A DNA stretch of 64,000 nucleotides from Microbacterium sp. JZ31 (lineage in GTDB: Bacteria > Actinomycetota > Actinomycetes > Actinomycetales > Microbacteriaceae): positions 1,178,001-1,242,000 of the forward strand of contig NZ_CP017661.1 in assembly GCF_016805985.1 (NCBI RefSeq), in the 5' to 3' direction. Of the stretch, positions 52,420 to 63,454 are shown piece by piece. The notes beneath the pieces are model-generated. The model did no database searches, was not told the origin of the DNA, and worked only from the letters and a program-made list of their open reading frames with translations. Both the position numbers and the translations under genes were made by a program. Each line of letters begins with the position of its first letter. The stretch's first letter is position 1.

Positions 52420-52605
52420 TCAGCGCCGCCGTGCGAGCTGTGCGGCCGCCTCGTCCCGGACGTAGCCGAGGCTCTCGATCGCCGCGACGACGCGGGCGCG
52501 CGTCGCGGGGTGGACCGCCTCGGACGCGTTGAGCACGCGCGACACCGTCTGACGGGAGACGCCGGCCGCGCGCCCGACGTCGCGGATGGTCGGCCGCCCG
52601 CTCAT
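52420..52605 (-). CDS. HTH-only LacI-like protein (truncated regulator)
   Basis: 61 residues: a complete LacI DNA-binding domain (TIRDVGRAAGVSRQTVSRVLN) and hinge, then a stop where the effector domain should begin. No remnant of that domain fits in the 73 bp before the next gene. Starts in the stop of the MFS gene (ATGA). Either a degraded regulator or a stand-alone DNA-binding peptide. Confidence 0.7.
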   Translation of the reverse strand: MSGRPTIRDVGRAAGVSRQTVSRVLNASEAVHPATRARVVAAIESLGYVRDEAAAQLARRR

Positions 52606-53780
52606 ATCCGCACGCTCTCAGCGCGCGCCGGCGTCGCGACGGCGGACGCCAGCGCGGCGGCGCCCGCGCACAGGAGCACGGGCACGGCGATCGCCACGCT
52701 GAGGGTGATGCCCTCGGCGAGCCAGCCGATCAGCGCGGGCCCGGCGAGCAGTCCCACGTAGCCCGCGCCGACGATGCGGGACATCACGATGCCGGCGCGG
52801 GCCGCGCCGAGGCTGCCGGCGGCCGTGAAGATCTGCGGCACGGCGCCGGACAGGCCGATGCCGAACAGGATCCAGCCGGCGAGCGTGAGCGGCACCGATC
52901 CGGACATCGTCACGACGAGCAGTCCCGCGGCGGCGATGAGGGTGCCGAAGCGCACGACCGCGACCGCGCCGATCCGCGCCGAGACGCGGTCTGCCGCGAA
53001 GCGCCCCGCGGTCATGGCCACGGCGAACGCCGCGTAGGCGAGCGCCGCGGTCGATTCGGGAGCGCCGAGGTGCTCGCGGGTGTGGAGCGCGCTCCAGTCG
53101 GCGGCGACGCCCTCGGCGAGCATCAGCATGAATGCGAGCGCGCCCAGCAGGACGGCGCGGCGCGCGATCCCGCCGGAGGGTGCCTCGGTCGCGTCGGATT
53201 CCTCCGTCTCGGGGGCGGCGTCCGATGCGCGCAAGAGCCCGGGGAGTGCGAGTGCCGCCGCGACGACGGCGAGCGCGACCGGGACCGCGAAGAGCAGCGG
53301 CAGGGCCCAGCCCAGCGCGTTCGCGAGTGCGCCGAAGCCCGCGCCCAGCGCGCCGCCGACCGAGAACCACGCGTGGAAGCTCGACATGATGGGGCGGCCG
53401 TAACGTCGCTCGACGACCACGGCGTGCGCGTTCATCGCGACGTCGAGCGTGCCGTTGCCGATGCCGATCGTGAACACCGCGACCCCCAGGGTGAGCGGAT
53501 CCGACGCGAACGGCGGCAGCAGCGTGGCGAGCGCGAGCAGGATGACGCCGGCGACCGTCGCGACCCGGCTGCCGGCCCGATCGACGACCCATCCGGTCGC
53601 CTGCATGGCAAGGAACGAACCCAGGCCCAGCAGCAGGAGCAGCCCGCCCAGCACGCCGTGCGAGACGCCCGCCTGCTGCTGGACGGCAGGGATGTTGACG
53701 ACCCACGTCGCGAGCAGGAAGCCGTTGATGAGGAAGGCGCCGATGACGGCGCGGCGGGCGCGTCGGTTCTGCGCGGTCAT
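52602..53780 (-). CDS. MFS transporter
   Basis: 392 residues, 12 membrane helices. FLINGFLLATWVVNIPAVQQQAGVS and AFMLMLAEGVAADWSALHTREHLG resemble the YbjJ/fucose-permease-like branch of MFS. It is coupled to the DeoR regulator (ATGA) and to the LacI fragment. The start at 53780 is supported by this overlap. Substrate unknown; a DeoR neighbour hints at a sugar or nucleoside. Confidence 0.88.
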   Translation of the reverse strand: MTAQNRRARRAVIGAFLINGFLLATWVVNIPAVQQQAGVSHGVLGGLLLLLGLGSFLAMQATGWVVDRAGSRVATVAGVILLALATLLPPFASDPLTLGVAVFTIGIGNGTLDVAMNAHAVVVERRYGRPIMSSFHAWFSVGGALGAGFGALANALGWALPLLFAVPVALAVVAAALALPGLLRASDAAPETEESDATEAPSGGIARRAVLLGALAFMLMLAEGVAADWSALHTREHLGAPESTAALAYAAFAVAMTAGRFAADRVSARIGAVAVVRFGTLIAAAGLLVVTMSGSVPLTLAGWILFGIGLSGAVPQIFTAAGSLGAARAGIVMSRIVGAGYVGLLAGPALIGWLAEGITLSVAIAVPVLLCAGAAALASAVATPARAESVRI

Positions 53781-54535
53781 GCGACGACCACCTCGACCCG
53801 CTTCTCCTCGAGCATGGCGCTCTCGTCGGGCGTGACGTCGCGATCCGTCACGAGCACGTCGAAGGACGACAGATCTGCGATCGCGGCGAACGCCGACCGG
53901 CCCCACTTCGTCGCGTCGCACACCAGGATCCGTCGCTCGGCCGACCGCATGGCCGCCTGCTTCACGGCTGCGTCCTCGGTGTCGTACGCGGTCGCACCTC
54001 CCGCGATGTCCAGCGCGCACGGCGAGATGATCGCGGTGTCGAAGCGCAGAGCGGCCAGTGAGCGCTCGGCGAGCGGACCCACGAACGAGCGCTCGCCGGG
54101 ACGCAGCTCGCCGCCCGGCACGGTGACGCGGACGCGCTCGCCCTCGGCGAGGACGTCCAGTGCGGCGAGGGAGAGCGGCACGACGCGCAACGGCAGCTCG
54201 CGCACGGCGCGGGCGACCTCGAGCGTCGTGGTCCCGCTGTCGAGCACGACCGCCTCCCCGGGTGCGAGCAGCGCGGCGATCGCGCGGGCGATGCGGCGCT
54301 TGCCTTCGGGATTCGCGCCCGAGCGGGCGGCGAACGGCTCCTCGAGTCCCCGCAGTTCGGCGCGACGGGCTCCGCCGTGCACCCGTCGCAGCAGACCCTG
54401 AGCATCGAGCTCGGCGAGATCGCGACGCAGCGTCGCCTCGGAGGCGCCGAGCTCGGCGACGAGGTCGGCGACCGTGACAGCGCCTTCCTCCTGCACGCGC
54501 GCCAGGATGCGGCTGTGGCGTTCTTTCGTGGTCAT
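53777..54535 (-). CDS. DeoR/GlpR-type transcriptional regulator
   Basis: 252 residues: N-terminal helix-turn-helix (TVADLVAELGASEATLRRDLAELDAQG) and the sugar-phosphate-sensing DeoR domain (LDSGTTTLEVA, CDATKWGRSAF). The ATG at 54535 is chosen because a TATCGT box ends 6 nt before it; a longer frame to 54556 lacks both box and Shine-Dalgarno. Heads a small operon with an MFS transporter and a LacI fragment, presumably its target. Confidence 0.9.
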   Translation of the reverse strand: MTTKERHSRILARVQEEGAVTVADLVAELGASEATLRRDLAELDAQGLLRRVHGGARRAELRGLEEPFAARSGANPEGKRRIARAIAALLAPGEAVVLDSGTTTLEVARAVRELPLRVVPLSLAALDVLAEGERVRVTVPGGELRPGERSFVGPLAERSLAALRFDTAIISPCALDIAGGATAYDTEDAAVKQAAMRSAERRILVCDATKWGRSAFAAIADLSSFDVLVTDRDVTPDESAMLEEKRVEVVVA

Positions 54536-54541
54536 GATCGA

Positions 54542-54547
54542 ACGATA
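54542..54547 (-). promoter_or_regulatory. -10 box TATCGT, leaderless promoter of the deoR-type gene
   Basis: On the minus strand it ends 6 nt before the ATG at 54535. Confidence 0.55.
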
Positions 54548-54611
54548 GCTCCTCATGAGCGAACGCGCGAATCAGGTGATTGGTCGGGCGGGCGACCGGG
54601 CGCTCACGAGG

Positions 54612-56033
54612 TCAGTCGGTGAAGGCCCTCTTCGGCACCAGCAGGAGCGCGGCCGCGGCGACCAGCGCGGTCGCACCGCACACGATCCAGACCGTGAGGT
54701 AGCCGGCGAAGGAGCCCGCGGTCGACTCGGCCGCGGCGTGCGCGCCGTTTAGCAGCGCGATGCCGAAGATGCAGGAGGCGATCGCACCGCCGATCGTCTT
54801 GACGCCGTTCGTGAGGCCCGTCGCCTGTCCCGTCGCCCGCACCGGCGCGGCCGCGGCCGCCGCGGCCGGCAACGCGGCCACGAGCGCGCCCGATCCGACG
54901 CCGGCGAGCGCCATGTTGAGCACCACCTGGACGTACGACCCGTGGAACGGCAGGAACAGCAGGTACCCGACGCCCACAAGCACCGACGCCCCGATGAGCG
55001 CGCCGCGCGGTGTCGCGAGCCGCGCGACGACCGGGTACAGCAGTGCGCCGACGATCATCGCGATCAGATACAGGCCGATGATGAGCGAGGTGGCGAATCC
55101 CGCCGTGCCGAGGCCGTAGCCATGCACCGCCGGATCCGTGCGGGCGAACGTCGACAGGGGAGCCTGTGCCCCGAGCACGCTCACCCCGAACAGGCCCGCC
55201 GTGAGGAACACCGGCCACAGCGCCGGGTCGGCGAACATCCGCACGTCGATGAGCGGATCCGCCGAGCGCAGCTCCCAGAGCGCGAACGGCCAGATCAGCA
55301 GCACGCCGCCGATCACGAGCGCCCACGCGACCAGACCGCCGTCCAGGCGCAGCAGGCTGAGACCGCCCGTGAAGGCGAGCAGTGCGAGCGTCAGCAGGAC
55401 GACGCCGACCGTGTCGAAGCGTCCGCCGTTCACGACCGTCGACTCGGTCACGCCGAACAGGATCACCACGAAGCACGCCGCGACGGCGAGTGCGGGCACG
55501 AGCAGCACGATCCACAGCGGCAGCGCATCCACGAGCGCGCCGCCCACCAGCGCGCCCGTGATCGCGCCGCCCTCGAGGGCCGCCACGAGCAGCCCCGCGG
55601 CACGCGCGGTCCGGATGGAGCCCGATCCCGTCGCGCGCGAGCGGGACCAGATCAGCGCGATCTCGAGCGGCAGCCAGACGACGTAGAAGCCCTGCAGCGT
55701 CCAGGCGATGAGGAACACGGCGAATGAGTCCGTGAACGGCAACGCGAACGAGGCCGCGGCCGTCAGCGCGGTCGACACGAGCAGCATGCGCTTGTGGCCG
55801 ACCATGTCGCCGAGCTTCGCGAAGATCGGCACCACGAGCGCCGACAGCATGAGCTGCGACCCCTCGAGCCAGTTCACGTCGGCGTCGTGAATGCCCAGGT
55901 GCCGCGCGATGTCGGTCAGCATCGGCGTGTAATAGCCCTGCAGCACGCCGCTCGTGAACTCGACGAAGGCAAGGAAGCCGACGATGCTCGCGAGCGTCCC
56001 GAGCCTGGGCTTCGCGGCGACGACGGCGGTCAT
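54612..56033 (-). CDS. MFS exporter, DHA2-type (14 helices)
   Basis: 473 residues with about 14 membrane helices; QGYYTPMLTDIARHLGI and GDMVGHKRMLLVST (loop 2-3) are typical drug:H+ antiporter-2 features. Its ATG overlaps the stop of the M20 peptidase gene, so the two are co-translated. The peptidase may process a compound exported or imported by this carrier. Confidence 0.88.
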   Translation of the reverse strand: MTAVVAAKPRLGTLASIVGFLAFVEFTSGVLQGYYTPMLTDIARHLGIHDADVNWLEGSQLMLSALVVPIFAKLGDMVGHKRMLLVSTALTAAASFALPFTDSFAVFLIAWTLQGFYVVWLPLEIALIWSRSRATGSGSIRTARAAGLLVAALEGGAITGALVGGALVDALPLWIVLLVPALAVAACFVVILFGVTESTVVNGGRFDTVGVVLLTLALLAFTGGLSLLRLDGGLVAWALVIGGVLLIWPFALWELRSADPLIDVRMFADPALWPVFLTAGLFGVSVLGAQAPLSTFARTDPAVHGYGLGTAGFATSLIIGLYLIAMIVGALLYPVVARLATPRGALIGASVLVGVGYLLFLPFHGSYVQVVLNMALAGVGSGALVAALPAAAAAAAPVRATGQATGLTNGVKTIGGAIASCIFGIALLNGAHAAAESTAGSFAGYLTVWIVCGATALVAAAALLLVPKRAFTD

Positions 56034-57409
56034 GCGCCGTCCGGAAGGTTCGTCAGCAGCGCGACGTGGAAGTCACGGCCGCGCGCGAGGGAGTCGACGT
56101 CGACGCGCTCGTCGACGCCGTGGATCGCCGCGCGCTGCGCGGCCGACATCGCCAGCGGTGCGAAGCGGTACACCGCCGGGCTGAAGCGGTGGAAGTGCCG
56201 CGCGTCGCTCGCCTGCATCATGATGTACGGCGCCGGCACCGCGTCCGGGTAGGCGACGCGCGCCGCGGCGGCGACGGCGGCGAACGCGGGGCCGTCGACG
56301 GGCGACTCGGGCGACGGGTCGCTCCCCTCCAGCACCTCGACGCTCACCCTGGGGTCGCGGATCCGGCGCCGGATGCGCCGCAGGGATCCGGACACGGTCT
56401 CGCCCGGCAGGATCCGCACGTTGAGCGTCGCCGACGCGCGCGAGGGCAGGACGTTGGCGGCCGATCCGCCCTCCGCCATGGTCGCGGCGATCGTGGTGCG
56501 CACGAGCGCGGCCGGCTCGCCGCCGAGCAGCGCGAACGCCTGGGCCGTGACGGGACGCAGGGCCGCCAGCGTCCGCAGCAGCAGCCCCGGGGCACCGGTC
56601 GCGCGGTCGGCGAGGCTTCGCAGCATGCGCGCGATCGTCCGCGGCATCCGCGCGCGGAAGGTGCGCGGACCGAGGCGGTCGAGTGCCCTGGCGATGCGAC
56701 CCACCGCGGTCGGGCCGTGCGGCGCGGAGGCGTGGCCGCCGTCGCCGCGGGCCTCGATGCGGAACGTCGCGACGCCCTTCTCGCTCACGCCGATCATCGC
56801 CGCCCGCCCTGTCACGAACGGCAGGGGAGCGTCGACCACCGCGCCGCCCTCGTCGATCACGAGCCAGGGCACGATTCCTCGCTCACGCAGGGTCTGCGCG
56901 ATCGCCTTCGCCGCCTCGCCGAAGGTCTCCTCGTTCCCGCCGAAGGACAGATAGACGTCGCGCGCGGGCGTGAAGCCCGCGGTGAGCAGATCCTCGACGG
57001 CCTCGAGGATCACGAGCAGCGGGCCCTTGTCGTCGAGCGCGCCGCGGCCGTGCACCCAGCCGTCGTCGATCACGCCGTCGAACGGGCGGTGGGTCCATCC
57101 GTCGAGCGCGTCGGCCGGCACCACGTCATAGTGCGCCATCAGCACGACCGGCGCGTCCTCGCTCGTGCCGCGCCAGCGGTACAGAAGTCCGAGATCCGTG
57201 ATCCGCTCGAGTTCGAACGCGGCGTGCACCTGCGGATACAACTCGGCGAGCAGGGCCACGAACTCCTCGAACGGCGCCTGGCCGCGCGTGGCGAACTCGG
57301 CGCTCACCGTGGGAATCCGGATCATGCGCGCGAGGCGCTCGGGTGCGCCGTCGCGCCGCGGGATGCCGGCGGCGTGGGAGAGGGAGGGGACGTGGCCCGG
57401 GTCTGCCAT
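56030..57409 (-). CDS. M20-family metallopeptidase (CPS1/PM20D1-like)
   Basis: 459 residues. Zinc ligands and catalytic residues: MAHYDVVP, GRGALDDKG, GGNEETFG (Glu-Glu) and the dimerisation-domain GDGGHASAP. The long form and AAIHGVDERV near the C-terminus fit the carboxypeptidase S/PM20D1 group, which cuts or joins N-acyl amino acids. Expected in the cytoplasm, no signal peptide. Leaderless promoter; forms an operon with an MFS carrier. Confidence 0.9.
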   Translation of the reverse strand: MADPGHVPSLSHAAGIPRRDGAPERLARMIRIPTVSAEFATRGQAPFEEFVALLAELYPQVHAAFELERITDLGLLYRWRGTSEDAPVVLMAHYDVVPADALDGWTHRPFDGVIDDGWVHGRGALDDKGPLLVILEAVEDLLTAGFTPARDVYLSFGGNEETFGEAAKAIAQTLRERGIVPWLVIDEGGAVVDAPLPFVTGRAAMIGVSEKGVATFRIEARGDGGHASAPHGPTAVGRIARALDRLGPRTFRARMPRTIARMLRSLADRATGAPGLLLRTLAALRPVTAQAFALLGGEPAALVRTTIAATMAEGGSAANVLPSRASATLNVRILPGETVSGSLRRIRRRIRDPRVSVEVLEGSDPSPESPVDGPAFAAVAAAARVAYPDAVPAPYIMMQASDARHFHRFSPAVYRFAPLAMSAAQRAAIHGVDERVDVDSLARGRDFHVALLTNLPDGA

Positions 57410-57415
57410 GCGCTC

Positions 57416-57421
57416 ACATTA
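57416..57421 (-). promoter_or_regulatory. -10 box TAATGT, leaderless promoter of the M20 gene
   Basis: On the minus strand it ends 6 nt before the ATG at 57409. Confidence 0.55.
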
Positions 57422-57523
57422 GTGGGGCGCGCGAGTCCCGCGTGAACGCCCTTCCTGCCCGATGGGCGCGCGCAGACGCGACCCCGTGAAGGCGGGGGGA
57501 GAGTCGCGGCTCCCGGCCGGGAA

Positions 57524-57597
57524 TGGCGCGGCGCGCCGATCCGTTGTAGTCTGTGATGCTCGGTGTCCGTCACCGAGGTGGCCCGCTCCGGCGGGCC
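57524..57597 (+). promoter_or_regulatory. Probable ssrA promoter and 5' leader
   Basis: -10 TAGTCT (57547-57552) with a weak -35 TGGCGC 17 bp upstream. The leader to the mature 5' end is about 85 nt and carries a stem GGCCCGC-TCCG-GCGGGCC (57580-57597), presumably removed by RNase P. Confidence 0.45.
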
Positions 57598-57644
57598 TGG
57601 CAACTCAACAGTGCGACAACGCCTCCTTCACGAGAAGGATTCAC

Positions 57645-58010
57645 GGGGCTGATCGGTTTCGACAGTGCTTGCGAATCTGCGAGAAGCGGGCCGAGGATGC
57701 GGGGTTATCTCGTTAACGCTCCCTGCAAACCAATAAGTGCCGAATCCAAGCGCACTGACTTCGCCCTCGCTGCCTAAGCGAGCCCGATAGTCCGTCAGAC
57801 CGTGGTTGATCCCGACACGGATCCTGGCGTCATCTAGGGATCTTGCTGCGTGACGGTGTCGGGACGTCACGCGGGACTCTTTCTCGACTGGGCCCGTCGA
57901 CTTAGGTGTCTGTGACAAAGGTCGGGGCCGAGCAGAACGCTTCCACAGACTGCGCCCGGAGAAGCCCCAGAGACTCAGCGCTGGACGGGGGTTCGATTCC
58001 CCCAGCTCCA
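57645..58010 (+). ncRNA. ssrA: tmRNA
   Basis: 366-nt transfer-messenger RNA. The alanyl-tRNA-like ends pair (GGGGCTG with CAGCTCC), followed by ATCGGTTTCGAC at the 5' side and GGTTCGATTCC at the T-arm; CCA is not encoded. The tag frame (57739-57777) codes AESKRTDFALAA then TAA, the actinobacterial type. It rescues stalled ribosomes and marks nascent proteins for proteolysis. No smpB gene lies beside it in this window. Confidence 0.97.
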
Positions 58011-58031
58011 CGGACGTTGTCGCACTTGCGA

Positions 58032-58080
58032 AAGCCCCCCGATCCCTTGCGAGACAACGGATCGGGGGGCTTCGTCTTTT
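58032..58080 (+). terminator. Terminator of ssrA
   Basis: 14-bp arms AAGCCCCCCGATCC (58032-58045) and complement (58059-58072), 13-nt loop, then CGTCTTTT. Confidence 0.9.
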
Positions 58081-58245
58081 CTGGGGACGGCTCTCAGGAA
58101 GCGGCCGTGACTCCGGTTTGACTCCGGTCGCGATCAGGCAGTCGCTGCACTGCCGCCGAGTTGCGCGGGCCTGCGGCGCGCCGGTTGATCTCCGCTCGAA
58201 CACGTCGACGAAGTCGCCGTCGAGGACGAAACCGGGCTGCGGTCG

Positions 58246-60723
<2,478 letters not shown>

Positions 60724-60730
60724 GGCCCAC

Positions 60731-60736
60731 ACCGTA
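60731..60736 (-). promoter_or_regulatory. -10 box TACGGT, leaderless promoter of the surface protein
   Basis: On the minus strand it ends 7 nt before the ATG at 60723. Confidence 0.55.
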
Positions 60737-60828
60737 ACGGCTGATCGTTCGGCGGTCTAGTGCCGCATGCGCACTCATGACGGGACCCCCGGATCCGCAT
60801 CGGATCCGGGGTCTCGTGCTTCCGGGGC

Positions 60829-61902
60829 TCAGCGTCCGCGGTCGTCGTCCTCCGACGCCGCGTTCTGCCGGATCTCGCGGGCCTCCGCGATCTCCTTCTC
60901 CTCGCGCTCGGCCTTCTTGTCGATCTGCTTGGTGTCGCGCGGCGGGAGCTGGATGCGCTCCTCGGCGGGCAGACCGCCCTGCAGCTGGCGGCCGCGCTCG
61001 AGCTCGGCGTCGAACTCCGCACCGAACAGCAGCGCGAGGTTCGTGATCCAGGTGAACAGCAGGAAGATGATGACGCCGGCGAGCGAGCCGTACGTGCGGT
61101 TGTAGTTCGAGAAGTTCGCGACGTAGATCCCGAAGCCCGCCCCGGCGATCGCGAGCACGACGATCGCGATGACCGCGCCCGTGCTGACCCAGCGGAACTT
61201 CGGCTGCTTCGCGTTCGGCGTGAAGTAGTACAGCACCGCCACGAAGAACACCACGATGAAGGCCAGCACGGGCCACTTGGCGATCTGCCAGATCAGCAGG
61301 CCGGTCTCGCCGATCCCGATCGCCTGGCCGATGGCCTCGGCGACGGGCCCCGAGACGATCAGCAGAACCAGCGCGATCACGACGAGCACGATGGCGAGTA
61401 GCGTCACGAGGAGCTGGGCCGGCTTGAGCTTCCAGAAGGGCCGTCCCTCGTCGATCTCCCAGATCTTGTTCATCGCGCGGCCGAAGGCGCCCACGTATCC
61501 GGACGCGGTCCAGATCGCGAGGACGATACCGCTGATGAGGGCGAAGCCCGCTCCCGGGGCGCTGGCGAGCTGCTCGATCGGGCCGCTCAGGGTCCGTGCG
61601 GCATCGGGCGCGACCTGCTCGACGATGCCGACCACGGCATCCGCGCCCTGCTGACCCTGCCCGAAGATGCCCAGGAGGGAGAACACGGCGATCAGGCCGG
61701 GGAACAGGGACAGCACGGAGTAGTACGTCAGGCCGGCGGCGAGGTCCTGACAGCCGTCGTCGGTGAACTCGCGGATCGTCTTCTTCAGGACGTAGATCCA
61801 CGACCGCTTCTCGATCTCCCCGAGCGAGTCCGGCTTCGACGGGTGCTCGGGGTCGGGGGCGTTCTTCTCATCGCGGACGGAGTGATCTGTCGCGGGGCTC
61901 AT
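60829..61902 (-). CDS. YihY/virulence factor BrkB family membrane protein
   Basis: 357 residues with six membrane helices after a charged N-terminus. DGCQDLAAGLTYYSVLSLFPGLIAVFSLLG is the YihY/BrkB signature; NFSNYNRTYGSLAGVIIFLLFTWI closes the helix bundle. The C-terminal 60 residues are highly charged. Function unsettled (once misnamed RNase BN). The ATG at 61902 has GGAGGA directly upstream, an unusually short spacing, so a start further upstream remains possible. Confidence 0.9.
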   Translation of the reverse strand: MSPATDHSVRDEKNAPDPEHPSKPDSLGEIEKRSWIYVLKKTIREFTDDGCQDLAAGLTYYSVLSLFPGLIAVFSLLGIFGQGQQGADAVVGIVEQVAPDAARTLSGPIEQLASAPGAGFALISGIVLAIWTASGYVGAFGRAMNKIWEIDEGRPFWKLKPAQLLVTLLAIVLVVIALVLLIVSGPVAEAIGQAIGIGETGLLIWQIAKWPVLAFIVVFFVAVLYYFTPNAKQPKFRWVSTGAVIAIVVLAIAGAGFGIYVANFSNYNRTYGSLAGVIIFLLFTWITNLALLFGAEFDAELERGRQLQGGLPAEERIQLPPRDTKQIDKKAEREEKEIAEAREIRQNAASEDDDRGR

Positions 61903-62103
61903 TCCTCCATGAAAACCGGCCCCGCCCACGCACGCCTCCCACTTGACGCGGCGTGCGCATCCGTGGCAACCCCAGCAGCGGTCGTCCGCGCGCCATGCGT
62001 TATGGCACGTGAAACCCAACGGGTCAACCCCCGAGCATCATCCCCCACCTGCGCAGTTACATGGTGGCTCCAAGACCACGAGCGGCTACCGAGAGGAAGA
62101 CCG

Positions 62104-63048
62104 ATGTCGCAGAACTATGGTGAGGTGCCCCCGTCTGGAACGACGGGATACGGATCGCCGTCGGACACAACGGGATACGGATCGGCGCAGGGCGGTGCCG
62201 CATCGTCCTCGGGCAAGACCGACACAGCCAAGCAGGAGGCCGGCGAGGTCAAGGACACGGCCAAGGCCGAAGCCGGGCACGTCGCGCAGACGGCGAAGCA
62301 GGAGGCGTCCAACGTGGCGCACGAGGCCAAGTCGCAGGCGAAGCAGGTGTACGCCCAGACCAAGCAGCAGCTGAGCGACCAGGCGGCCACCCAGCAGCAG
62401 CGCGTCGCCGACGGGCTCCGCTCGATCGGCGAGGAGCTGCAGTCGATGGCTCGCGGGTCCGAGAACCGCGGCATGGCCACGGAGTTCGTCGAGCAGGCGT
62501 CCACGCGCCTGAGCGACGCGTCCTCGTGGCTGTCGCAGCGCGACCCCGGTTCCCTCCTGAACGAGGTGAAGTCGTTCGCGCGCCGCAAGCCGGGCGTCTT
62601 CATCGCCGGTGCGCTCGTCGCGGGCCTCGCGGCCGGCCGCCTGACGCGCGCGCTCACCGAGAACGCCAAGGACGAGCACGACTCCGGAACCGGCGCCGTG
62701 TCGTCCACCCCCGGCGGCGAGGGCGCGCGCGGCGCGTTCGGATCGGGCACGCCGAGCCCCACGGGCATGGCCACGAGCGTCGACCAGACGGGCGCGGGAG
62801 CCGCGTACGGCGCGGGTGCCGCGGGCGTGACCGCGACCGGCGCGACCGGCCTCGAGACGTCCGAGTACCCCACCGAGGGCTACCAGGACCCGGCCCTCTA
62901 CCCGGCCGACCCCACCGGCACGCCGTCGGCATACCCGACGACCGGAGCGGAGTCCGAGCCCACGCCGATGTACGACGAGTCCCGCGCCGCGAACCCCGCG
63001 GCCGAGCCCGACTTCACGGAACCGGGGGAGGCGCGCGATGGTCGATGA
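62104..63048 (+). CDS. LEA-like stress protein with one membrane helix
   Basis: 314 residues. The N-terminal third has repeated 11-residue units of the type TAKQEAGEVKD, the pattern of late-embryogenesis-abundant proteins, in which A/K/E-rich helices form on drying. A hydrophobic helix GVFIAGALVAGLAAGRL (about 165-182) follows, then a Gly/Thr/Pro-rich disordered tail. GAGAGGAAG lies before the ATG. First of three overlapping genes. Binding partner unknown. Confidence 0.85.
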   Translation: MSQNYGEVPPSGTTGYGSPSDTTGYGSAQGGAASSSGKTDTAKQEAGEVKDTAKAEAGHVAQTAKQEASNVAHEAKSQAKQVYAQTKQQLSDQAATQQQRVADGLRSIGEELQSMARGSENRGMATEFVEQASTRLSDASSWLSQRDPGSLLNEVKSFARRKPGVFIAGALVAGLAAGRLTRALTENAKDEHDSGTGAVSSTPGGEGARGAFGSGTPSPTGMATSVDQTGAGAAYGAGAAGVTATGATGLETSEYPTEGYQDPALYPADPTGTPSAYPTTGAESEPTPMYDESRAANPAAEPDFTEPGEARDGR

Positions 63049-63454
63049 CCCCACGCCGTCCGAGCAGAAGGCGGCCTCGTCCTCGCTCGGCGACCTGCTC
63101 GGCGAGGTCACGCAGGATCTCTCTGTGCTGATGCGCCAGGAGATCGCGCTGGCCAAGGCGGAGCTCAAGGAGTCGGCGCAGAAGGCCGGCACGGGTGCGG
63201 GAATGATGGGCGGCGCCGGATACGCCGCGCTCATGGCCGTGTTCTTCCTGTCCGTCGCCCTGTGGTGGGCGATCGGACAGCTCGTCGGCCTCGGCTGGTC
63301 GGCCGTGATCGTCGCCCTGATCTGGGGCGTGATCGCCGCCATCCTGTTCCTCGTCGGCCGCAACAAGTTCAAGGAAGTGAAGGGAGCTCCGCGCACGGCG
63401 GAGACGCTCGGGCAGATCCCCGACGCCCTCAAGAGAAATGAGGAGAACCGATGA
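63038..63454 (+). CDS. Phage_holin_3_6 (DUF1469) family membrane protein
   Basis: 138 residues: an amphipathic helix (SLGDLLGEVTQDLSVLMRQEIALAKAELKE), two membrane helices, then NKFKEVKGAPRTAETLGQ. Despite the name, these proteins are chromosomal partners of DUF3618 and LEA-like genes, not phage holins. Overlaps the previous gene by 11 bp and the next by 4 bp (ATGA). Confidence 0.9.
   Translation: MVDDPTPSEQKAASSSLGDLLGEVTQDLSVLMRQEIALAKAELKESAQKAGTGAGMMGGAGYAALMAVFFLSVALWWAIGQLVGLGWSAVIVALIWGVIAAILFLVGRNKFKEVKGAPRTAETLGQIPDALKRNEENR

Noticed and set aside
58085..58245. Integrase C-terminus next to ssrA on the minus strand
   Set aside because: The open frames there show no tyrosine-recombinase motif; left as unassigned sequence.
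63038..63454. Phage holin or prophage remnant
   Set aside because: The family is chromosomal in actinobacteria and its neighbours are stress-type genes; no phage genes are nearby.
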